Source: Lysobacterales bacterium CG_4_10_14_3_um_filter_64_11 (GTDB taxonomy: Bacteria; Pseudomonadota; Gammaproteobacteria; Xanthomonadales; Xanthomonadaceae). Taken from it: 7,339 bases of DNA. This document shows, one piece after another, positions 1 through 5,402 of the stretch (positions within the stretch are counted from its first letter, which is position 1; the number at the start of each line of letters is the position of its first letter). The notes under the pieces were generated by a model. The model saw nothing but the letters and a program-made list of their open reading frames with translations. It had not been told where the DNA came from and did not search any database. Position numbers and translations under genes: made by a program. Location: the NCBI GenBank assembly GCA_002782905.1, contig PFJA01000118.1:1-7339 (forward strand), read 5' to 3'.

Positions 1-1
1 C

Positions 2-964
2 GCGCAGGCCGGCACGGTTGATCTCGATGGCAGCGCTAGCGTGGTTGCCTTGCGCCTGTTCCCGGATGCGGCGGCAGCGCCCGGCCCGGTGCGCTTTGCG
101 CATCGCACCCGCTACGACCTCAACAGCCAGCGCGGGCAGATCAGCAACGGCACCTTCAGCCTTGGTGGCGCGGCGCTGGCCGTGGCCGGGCAACTGGACA
201 GTCGCGGCAAAAATCTGCGTGTCGATCTGAACATCACCGGCAAGGCGCTGGCGGTGGATGCGGTGCAGGGGCTATTGCCGATGCTCGGCATCGTGTTGCC
301 GGAAAACTCACAATTGCAAGGCGGGCAGCTCAATCTCGATCTCAATGCCCGCGGCGCACTTGATGCATTGCGGATCAGCGGCCCGCTGCAACTGGAGAAC
401 AGCCGGCTCGCCGGGTTCAGTCTGGGCGAGAAGTTGGCTGGCGTGATGACATTGGCGGGTATCAACCCACCTGCCGATACCGAGATCAAATCCGCCAGCA
501 CCCAGATGCGGGTCGATCCGGCCGGGGTGAAACTCGACGACATCCTCGCCATCATCACCGGCATCGGCCAGGTCACCGGTGCCGGCACCCTGGATGCCAA
601 CCAAAACCTCGATTTCACTCTGCGCATCGCGCCTGATGCAGCGCTCGCTGGCACTGGCGGTAGCGCGGCTGCGGGAGGTCTCGCCACCGCGTTGCAGGGC
701 GCTCTGGGCAAGAGCAGCCGCGACGGTATCGGGCTGAAGGTGACGGGTACCGCTGACAGCCCGAAGTTCACGCTGGAAACCCGTGCCGTTGCGGGTGCCG
801 TGTTGTCCGGGTTGTTGGCCGGCAAAAGCGGCGACCCGGCCGCCGAGGTGGCACTCGACAAAAATGCGTTGCAGGACAAGGCTGCCGACGCGCTGATCAA
901 GGGTCTGTTCGGCAAAAAGAAAAAAGACACACCGCCGGAGCAAGACCGCAACGACGGAAATTGA
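2..964 (+). CDS. AsmA-family protein, C-terminal part (5' end outside window)
   Basis: The reading frame is open from base 2 with no start in the window, so this is the last 320 residues of a longer protein; the GTG at 41 is internal. AsmA-family proteins are large, inner-membrane-anchored periplasmic proteins linked to outer-membrane biogenesis and lipid transport. The visible part has the usual pattern of short alternating beta-strands (repeated L-x-L-x-G style stretches such as QLNLDLNARG), a segment typical of the AsmA C-terminal region (GLKVTGTADSPKFTLE, about residues 245-260), and a Lys-rich tail (FGKKKKD) before the TGA. The N-terminal membrane anchor is not visible. It lies on the same strand as rquA, 101 bases from that gene's ATG, so it is probably a separate transcription unit. 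The family call is by sequence character, and the specific paralogue (AsmA, YicH/YhjG-like) cannot be decided. Confidence 0.75.
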   Translation, partial: AQAGTVDLDGSASVVALRLFPDAAAAPGPVRFAHRTRYDLNSQRGQISNGTFSLGGAALAVAGQLDSRGKNLRVDLNITGKALAVDAVQGLLPMLGIVLPENSQLQGGQLNLDLNARGALDALRISGPLQLENSRLAGFSLGEKLAGVMTLAGINPPADTEIKSASTQMRVDPAGVKLDDILAIITGIGQVTGAGTLDANQNLDFTLRIAPDAALAGTGGSAAAGGLATALQGALGKSSRDGIGLKVTGTADSPKFTLETRAVAGAVLSGLLAGKSGDPAAEVALDKNALQDKAADALIKGLFGKKKKDTPPEQDRNDGN

Positions 965-974
965 CGATTGTCAA
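961..974. promoter_or_regulatory. Candidate FNR/CRP-family operator, TTGACgattGTCAA
   Basis: This is a perfect 5-4-5 palindrome, TTGAC-GATT-GTCAA. The FNR consensus is TTGAT-N4-ATCAA, and related FNR/FixK/DNR/NNR-type regulators accept TTGAC or GTCAA half-sites, so this is a symmetric variant of that box. It overlaps the TGA of the asmA gene (962-964) and lies at the head of the gap before rquA-frdABCD, an anaerobic-respiration cluster. If the regulator activates in the class II position (centre near -41.5), transcription would start near 1009. A hexamer CATGCT at 997-1002, which keeps the key A and T of TATAAT, then falls at the expected -10 position. The palindrome is seen directly; the regulator and the promoter geometry are inferred. 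Confidence 0.55.
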
Positions 975-996
975 GATGCCAGCGCGCTGATCGGCA

Positions 997-1002
997 CATG
1001 CT
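997..1002 (+). promoter_or_regulatory. Possible -10 element for rquA-frdABCD
   Basis: CATGCT matches TATAAT at three of six positions, including the conserved second A and last T. It is proposed only because its spacing to the palindrome at 961-974 fits class II activation by an FNR-type protein, where a poor -35 region is expected. On sequence alone it is weak. Confidence 0.25.
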
Positions 1003-1065
1003 TGGCCGCAAGTGCGACGGTTCCTGAGCCACAGCACACCACTCGCCAACGTTGGAGCCTTAGTC

Positions 1066-1908
1066 ATGTACGAGGACCGTTCCGAGTCAGTCGCACCGGC
1101 AATGCCGGCCCCGCTGTTCAACCCATCACTGCCACAGCACAAGCCATTGCAGCCAGGGGTTTCGCTGCAACACCTTGCCTCGCACCACATCACCGACGAT
1201 GATCTCACACTGCCCGATTATCTGGTCAAGCATTACTGGTGGGCGTACCTGTGGCGTCCGGCGGTGTGGTTTTTCGACCACCAACCGATCATCAACGCCA
1301 TCGTCTTCGGCCAGTACCGCAAGCTGACCGAGGCCACGGTTCGCCTGTTGCATCCGCAGCAGGCGGGCTCGACGCTGATGATCGCCTCGGCCTATGGCGA
1401 CGTGATCACCAAAACCGCCAAAGCGCTGGGCGACAACCCGCTGACGGTGATTGACATTGCCCCGATCCAGTTGGAACGCGCGCAGGCGAAACTGGAAAAG
1501 CTGGGCCTCGACGAGCATGCCACCGTGACCCGCATGAATGCCGAGTCACTCGCCTATCCCGACAATCATTTCGATACTGCATTCATGTTTCTGCTGTTGC
1601 ATGAACTGCCGGTGCCCGCGCGCCGCAAGGCGTTGATCGAAGCACTGCGCGTGGTGCGTCCCGGCGGCAGCCTGGTACTGGCCGAATACGGCGGTTTCAG
1701 CGAAACCCATCCATTCCATCGCCTGCCGCTGCTGCGCTGGGTTTTCGGCACGGCCGAACCGTTCCTGCCCAGTTTGTGGCACACCGACCTCGATACCCTG
1801 CTGAGCGAATGCGCCGAAGTCACCGGCAAGCGGGTGGTATGTGAGGACAAGGTCTGGCTGTTTGGCGGTTTCTATCGTATCTGGCGCTATCGCGTCGAGC
1901 AGGCGTGA
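1066..1908 (+). CDS. rquA: Rhodoquinone biosynthesis protein RquA (atypical class I SAM-dependent methyltransferase fold)
   Basis: RquA converts ubiquinone to rhodoquinone, replacing a ring methoxy group by an amino group; published work describes SAM as the amino donor. The 280-residue protein has a Pro-rich, probably disordered N-terminus (1-45). A characteristic block follows (about 49-84, LPDYLVKHYWWAYLWRP then FDHQ and FGQYRKL), then a Rossmann methyltransferase core. The SAM loop is ASAYGD (107-112) instead of GxGxG, an acidic residue sits after strand 2 (D130 in VIDIAPIQL), and later segments are LLLHELP (176-182) and VVRPGGSLVLAEYG (196-209). A GTG at 1012 is in frame, but ATG 1066 is preferred because GGAG at 1054-1057 lies 8 bases upstream. 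The stop is 2 bases before frdA, so the genes are cotranscribed. The tryptophan/tyrosine-rich block, the non-canonical SAM loop and the frd neighbours support RquA over a UbiE-like quinone methyltransferase; the assignment is from memory of the family, without alignment. Confidence 0.8.
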   Translation: MYEDRSESVAPAMPAPLFNPSLPQHKPLQPGVSLQHLASHHITDDDLTLPDYLVKHYWWAYLWRPAVWFFDHQPIINAIVFGQYRKLTEATVRLLHPQQAGSTLMIASAYGDVITKTAKALGDNPLTVIDIAPIQLERAQAKLEKLGLDEHATVTRMNAESLAYPDNHFDTAFMFLLLHELPVPARRKALIEALRVVRPGGSLVLAEYGGFSETHPFHRLPLLRWVFGTAEPFLPSLWHTDLDTLLSECAEVTGKRVVCEDKVWLFGGFYRIWRYRVEQA

Positions 1909-1910
1909 TC

Positions 1911-3662
1911 ATGCATACCGTCCATGCCGATGTAATTATCGTAGGTGCCGGTGGTGCCGGCCTGCGCGCCGCAATTGCGGTGGCGCAAAGCGATCCGGCG
2001 CTGCGCGTGGCGCTGGTGTCCAAGGTCTATCCGATGCGCAGCCACACGGTCGCCGCCGAAGGCGGCGCAGCCGGCGTGATCAAATCGCCCGACACTCTGG
2101 ATGCGCACTTCAACGACACGGTCAGTGGTGGCGACTGGTTGTGCGATCAGGATGCGGTCGAGCACTTCGTCGAACAGGCGCCAAAGTCGCTGCGCCAACT
2201 TGAACACTGGGGCTGCCCATGGAATCGCGACGATGCCGGTGGCGTGCAAGTGCGCTCGTTTGGTGGCATGAAGCACCAGCGCACCTGGTTTGCTGCCGAC
2301 AAGAGCGGCTTCCACATTCTGCACACCCTGTTCCAGACCTCGCAGCAGTTTCCCAGCATCCAGCGCTTCGATGAAGTGTTCGCGCTGGATCTGCTGTGCG
2401 CCGATGGCGCAGTGGGCGGGATCACCGCGCTGCACATGCAATCGGGCGAGCCGATTGTATTCCTCGCCCGCGCCGTGATCATTGCCACCGGTGGCGCTGG
2501 CCGGGTATTCCCGTTCACCACCAACGGTGCCATCAAGACTGGCGATGGCATGGCCATGGCCTATCGTGCCGGGGTGCCACTCAAGGATATCGAGTTTGTC
2601 CAGTATCACCCCACTGGTCTGCCCGGTACCGGCATCCTGATCACCGAGGGCGCGCGCGGCGAAGGCGGCTTGCTGGTCAACAAGGATGGCTATCGTTACC
2701 TGCAAGACTACAACCTCGGCCCGCCCGAGCCGCACCCGCGGCCCAAGGCCATGGAGCTTGGCCCGCGCGACCGGCTCAGCCAGGCGTTTTGGCACGAGCA
2801 GCGCAAAGGCCGCACGATCAAGAGTGCTTTCGGAGATGTCGTGCATCTGGACATCCGCCATCTCGGCGAAAAGGTGATCGATGAACGCCTGCCGATGGTG
2901 CGCGAATTGGCGCGTGCCTACGTCGGCGTCGACCCGGTCCATGCCCCGATTCCGATTCGCCCGGTGGTGCATTACAGCATGGGTGGAATCGATACCAACA
3001 TCAATGCGGCAACGCAAATCGATGGCCTGTATGCCGCCGGCGAATGCGCCTGCGTCAGCATCAACGGCGCCAACCGCCTGGGCTCCAACTCGCTGACCGA
3101 GATCCTGGTGTTTGGCGAACAGGCCGGCCTGCATGCCGCGCAGCACGCGCGCACCCACCCCGCAACGGCCGAAACGCAATGGCAGCCGGCGATCGCGGCA
3201 TCGTTTGCAGCGGTGCATGCGCTGCTGGAACGCCCGAAGTCGAGCGAAACCCTGGTTGGCCTGCGCAGTGAATTGCACGAGTTGATGGAGGGTGCAGCGG
3301 GCATCTATCGTGAACAGGCTACGCTGCGCGAGGCCAGCGACAAGGTGGCCGTGCTGCGCCAGCGTTATCGCACCCTGGCGATCGACGATCACAGCATGGT
3401 GTTCAACACGCAGTTGTTCCAGGCACTGGAGCTGGGCGCGATGCTCGACGTTGGCGAAGCGATGGTGCATGCCGCGCTGGCCCGTCGCGAATCGCGTGGC
3501 GCGCATCAGCGGCTCGATTTTCCGGAGCGCGACGATCAGCACTTTCTGCATCACAGCCTGGTGCATTACGGCGGCGAGCAGCCGCCCAGCCTCAGCACCA
3601 AGCCGGTAACGATCACGCGCTCGCCACCGGCGGCGCGCGTCTACGGTGGAGCAACAACATGA
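1911..3662 (+). CDS. frdA: Fumarate reductase flavoprotein subunit FrdA
   Basis: This is the catalytic subunit of quinol:fumarate reductase, reducing fumarate to succinate on the cytoplasmic face with covalent FAD. It has 583 residues and is close to E. coli FrdA throughout. Seen in order: Rossmann motif GAGGAG (12-17); the covalent-FAD histidine H45 in MRSHTVAAEGG; H233 in QYHPTG; T245, E246 and R249 in TEGARGEGG; the proton-donating R286 in GPRD; H354 in HYSMGG; and R389 in GANRLGSNS. These match E. coli H44, H232, T244, E245, R248, R287, H355 and R390. The protein ends at RVYGG plus three residues and lacks the Lys/Ala-rich tail of the E. coli protein. ATG 1911 has AGG at 1901-1903; a GTG at 1905 overlapping the rquA stop would add two residues. 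The end overlaps frdB by ATGA. Succinate dehydrogenase is less likely because the best resemblance is to FrdA and the anchors are FrdC/FrdD. Confidence 0.97.
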   Translation: MHTVHADVIIVGAGGAGLRAAIAVAQSDPALRVALVSKVYPMRSHTVAAEGGAAGVIKSPDTLDAHFNDTVSGGDWLCDQDAVEHFVEQAPKSLRQLEHWGCPWNRDDAGGVQVRSFGGMKHQRTWFAADKSGFHILHTLFQTSQQFPSIQRFDEVFALDLLCADGAVGGITALHMQSGEPIVFLARAVIIATGGAGRVFPFTTNGAIKTGDGMAMAYRAGVPLKDIEFVQYHPTGLPGTGILITEGARGEGGLLVNKDGYRYLQDYNLGPPEPHPRPKAMELGPRDRLSQAFWHEQRKGRTIKSAFGDVVHLDIRHLGEKVIDERLPMVRELARAYVGVDPVHAPIPIRPVVHYSMGGIDTNINAATQIDGLYAAGECACVSINGANRLGSNSLTEILVFGEQAGLHAAQHARTHPATAETQWQPAIAASFAAVHALLERPKSSETLVGLRSELHELMEGAAGIYREQATLREASDKVAVLRQRYRTLAIDDHSMVFNTQLFQALELGAMLDVGEAMVHAALARRESRGAHQRLDFPERDDQHFLHHSLVHYGGEQPPSLSTKPVTITRSPPAARVYGGATT

Positions 3663-4435
3663 ACGCGGTCAGTCAGGCAAGTCCCAGCGCGGGCCAAGGG
3701 GCACGCATCGTCACCATCGACGTACTGCGCTATCGGCCGGAACAGGAATCGACACCGAGTTGGCAGAGCTACGCGGTGCCATGCTGCGAAGAGTGGACGG
3801 TGCTCGATGCGCTCAACCACATCAAGGATCATCTCGACGGCAGTCTGAGCTATCGCTGGTCGTGCCATATGGCGGTGTGCGGCAGTTGCGGGATGATGGT
3901 CAACGGCAACCCTACCCTGTCGTGCAAGGCGTTCATGCGCGATTTGCCCGATCGCATCAGCATCGCGCCGCTGGCCAATCTGGGCGTGATCCGCGATCTG
4001 GTGGTACAGCAAAATCGTTTGCTCGATGGCCTGTTGGCAGTCAAGAGCTGGTTGATCCCACGCGAGTTGCCGCCGCGCGACGACCAGTATCGCCAGACCC
4101 CGGCGCAGTTGGCCAAGTACCGGCCGCTGACGATGTGCATCAACTGCATGCTGTGTTACGCCGCCTGCCCACAGGTGGCACTCAATGAAGGCTATGTCGG
4201 CCCGGCGGCACTGGCGCTGGCACAGCGCTACAACCTGGATTCACGCGATGGCGGCGCATTGGAGCGGATGCAGACCACAGCCAGCGACGATGGCGTGTGG
4301 GAGTGCACCTTCATCGGCGAGTGTTCCGAGGTGTGCCCGAAACACGTCGATCCGGCCGGCGCCATCCAGCAAATGAAACTGGCCAGCAGTCTGCAATGGC
4401 TGGCGCAGCGCGCACCCGGCGGGAGTTCATCATGA
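3659..4435 (+). CDS. frdB: Fumarate reductase iron-sulfur subunit FrdB
   Basis: FrdB wires electrons from the membrane quinol to the FAD in FrdA. The 258-residue protein has the N-terminal ferredoxin domain with [2Fe-2S] ligands C69, C74, C77 and C89 (CHMAVCGSCG and LSCK). The C-terminal domain carries CINCMLCYAACPQ (C160, C163, C166, C170), then C216, C222 and C226. By homology C160/C163/C166/C226 hold [4Fe-4S] and C170/C216/C222 hold [3Fe-4S]. Q237 and K240 correspond to E. coli Q225 and K228 near the quinol site. It is about 14 residues longer than the E. coli protein, mostly a low-complexity N-terminus before ARIVTIDVLRY. ATG 3659 overlaps the frdA stop as ATGA, and GGAG at 3648-3651 is well placed, implying translational coupling. 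An adjacent Cys pair (C42-C43) lies outside the cluster motifs. Confidence 0.97.
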   Translation: MNAVSQASPSAGQGARIVTIDVLRYRPEQESTPSWQSYAVPCCEEWTVLDALNHIKDHLDGSLSYRWSCHMAVCGSCGMMVNGNPTLSCKAFMRDLPDRISIAPLANLGVIRDLVVQQNRLLDGLLAVKSWLIPRELPPRDDQYRQTPAQLAKYRPLTMCINCMLCYAACPQVALNEGYVGPAALALAQRYNLDSRDGGALERMQTTASDDGVWECTFIGECSEVCPKHVDPAGAIQQMKLASSLQWLAQRAPGGSSS

Positions 4436-4818
4436 ATGCCAAAGTCCATTACCCCACGTTGCCCGGCAACTGGTGGCTGAAGCGGCCGAGCTACCTGCGC
4501 TACATGTTGCGTGAATTGACCTGCATCGCGATTGGCGCATTCGCGATACTGCTGGTTTTTGCCCTGCTGCGACTGGGCCAGGGGGCAGAAGCCTGGCAGG
4601 CATTTCGTGCCGCGCTGGCGACGCCGTTGGCGATCGCCTGGCAACTCGTGGCATTGGTGTTTGCGCTATACCACAGCGTCACCTGGTTCGCGCTGGCGCC
4701 GCGCACCATGCTGCTGCAAATCGGCACGCGCCGAGTGCCGGCAGGGTGGATCGCCGGGGCGCATTACCTGTCGTGGGTGGTGCTGAGCGCCATCGTTCTT
4801 GTACTGTCCGGAGCCTGA
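4432..4818 (+). CDS. frdC: Fumarate reductase membrane anchor subunit FrdC
   Basis: This 128-residue membrane subunit anchors FrdAB and forms the quinol site with FrdD. The signature NWWLKRPSYLRYMLRE (13-28) matches the E. coli FrdC N-terminus. Three hydrophobic segments follow (about 30-48, 66-86 and 106-126). R27 and E28 correspond to E. coli R28 and E29, which take part in quinol binding and proton transfer; H81 and W85 in LYHSVTWF correspond to H82 and W86. The start is ATG 4432, overlapping the frdB stop as ATGA, with GGGAG at 4421-4425. Longer in-frame starts upstream lie inside frdB and would add a hydrophilic extension absent from the family. As in E. coli FrdC, nothing suggests haem b binding. 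Length agrees with the family (E. coli 131). Confidence 0.95.
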   Translation: MNAKVHYPTLPGNWWLKRPSYLRYMLRELTCIAIGAFAILLVFALLRLGQGAEAWQAFRAALATPLAIAWQLVALVFALYHSVTWFALAPRTMLLQIGTRRVPAGWIAGAHYLSWVVLSAIVLVLSGA

Positions 4819-4819
4819 C

Positions 4820-5173
4820 ATGAGCCTATCCAACAAACCGATCGTGTGGCTGCCGTTCGCCGCCGGCGGCATGCTGGCCGCGCTGCTGGTGCCCGCCTTG
4901 ATGCTGGTCTTGCTGCTTGACGCGCTGCAACTGCTGCCACCGGGCAGCCTCGATTACCCGCGCGTGGTGGCGTTCGTCAGTCACCCGTTGGCGCGCGTGG
5001 TGTGCGTTGGGGTGATCGCGTTGCTGTTGTGGCACGCCGCGCACCGGCTGCGGATGACCGTGCAGGATATCGGCGTACGCAGCCACGGCGCACGGCAAGT
5101 CGCCGCGCGCCTGTGCTACGGCGCCGCGACCTTGGCCAGTGTGGCGTTGATTTGGGCGGTGGTTGTGCTTTGA
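4820..5173 (+). CDS. frdD: Fumarate reductase membrane anchor subunit FrdD
   Basis: This is the second membrane anchor, 117 residues against 119 in E. coli. It has three hydrophobic segments (about 13-35, 57-72 and 95-117). The N-terminal KPIVWLPFAAGGM matches the EPVFWGLFGAGGM region of E. coli FrdD; W10 corresponds to W14 there, and H75-R76 in WHAAHRL to H80-R81, all near the quinol pocket. ATG 4820 is chosen because GGAG at 4810-4813 lies 6 bases upstream and the N-terminus then fits the family. A start at 4799 would overlap frdC. The gap to frdC is one base. It is the last gene of the operon; a hairpin follows from 5175, and the next gene is convergent. Confidence 0.95.
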   Translation: MSLSNKPIVWLPFAAGGMLAALLVPALMLVLLLDALQLLPPGSLDYPRVVAFVSHPLARVVCVGVIALLLWHAAHRLRMTVQDIGVRSHGARQVAARLCYGAATLASVALIWAVVVL

Positions 5174-5174
5174 G

Positions 5175-5210
5175 CGCGGATCCGGTGAGAGCGTAGCGCA
5201 CCACTCCGCG
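5175..5210 (+). terminator. Hairpin just after frdD, possible operon terminator
   Basis: CGCGGA (5175-5180) pairs with TCCGCG (5205-5210), and inside it GGTG (5184-5187) pairs with CACC (5199-5202) around an 11-base loop. It starts 2 bases after the frdD stop and is followed by TTAAAT rather than a clear T-run, so it is at best a weak intrinsic terminator. It could instead be a degenerate REP-like element or an mRNA-stabilising 3' structure. Confidence 0.4.
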
Positions 5211-5216
5211 TTAAAT

Positions 5217-5311
5217 CCCGGGTTACGGCCTGCGGCCTAACCCGGGCTACACCAATACCACCGCACCTCCATGGTAGCCCGGGTTATAGCCGCGCAGCGG
5301 CGATACCCGGG
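5217..5311. repeat. REPIN/BIME-like pair of inverted GTAG-headed REP elements
   Basis: Two imperfect palindromes face each other. The first, read on the minus strand from 5250, starts GTAG then CCCGGGTTA; its arms 5217-5230 and 5234-5246 pair with one bulge around TGC. The second, on the plus strand from 5274, starts GTAG then CCCGGGTTATAGCCGC; its arms 5278-5293 and 5297-5311 pair with one bulge and one mismatch around GCA. The 13-base head GTAGCCCGGGTTA is identical in both, inverted, with 23 bases between (5251-5273). A GTAG tetranucleotide beside a hairpin is the hallmark of REP sequences mobilised by RAYT (IS200/IS605-like) transposases, and inverted pairs are the mobile form (REPIN). 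No RAYT gene is in the window. It sits between convergent genes, the usual place. Confidence 0.7.
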
Positions 5312-5344
5312 GCAGATCGCACCGGCCGAAACCCGAATCCGCAG

Positions 5345-5371
5345 GATGGGTAGAGTGCAGCGAAACCCATC
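5345..5371. repeat. GATGGGT...ACCCATC palindromic element
   Basis: Seven-base perfect arms, GATGGGT (5345-5351) and ACCCATC (5365-5371), enclose a 13-base loop, AGAGTGCAGCGAA. From memory, similar GATGGGT/ACCCATC elements with GCGAA-type interiors recur between genes in gammaproteobacterial genomes. It differs in arm sequence from the CCCGGG pair just to its left, so it is probably a separate repeat family. It lies 32 bases past the acyl-CoA dehydrogenase stop, so it could also fold at the 3' end of that transcript. There is no T-run. Confidence 0.5.
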
Positions 5372-5402
5372 GATCCCGCGTTCCGCGCCCGTGGCCCCGG
5401 CT

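Noticed and set aside
112..1032. 306-codon open frame on the minus strand opposite the AsmA-family gene
   Set aside because: Its translation is rich in Ser, Pro, Arg and Cys with no domain character, while the plus frame has the alternating beta-strand pattern of AsmA. I treat it as a shadow.
1012..1065. Upstream GTG start for rquA adding 18 residues
   Set aside because: ATG 1066 has GGAG 8 bases upstream. The added residues have no family character, and the extension would take up the region where the promoter is predicted.
1887..3566. 559-codon open frame on the minus strand opposite frdA
   Set aside because: frdA on the plus strand is an unmistakable FrdA with every active-site residue. 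The antisense frame has no recognisable domain, and it is a common by-product of GC-biased codon use.
4297..4431. In-frame upstream start for frdC adding 45 residues
   Set aside because: The extension lies entirely inside frdB, and E. coli FrdC begins at the equivalent of ATG 4432, which has its own GGGAG site and an ATGA overlap with frdB.
5175..5371. CRISPR array or small RNA gene in the palindrome-rich gap
   Set aside because: The repeats are few, inverted rather than direct, and differ from each other. There is no regular spacer structure and no promoter-terminator pair suggesting an RNA gene.
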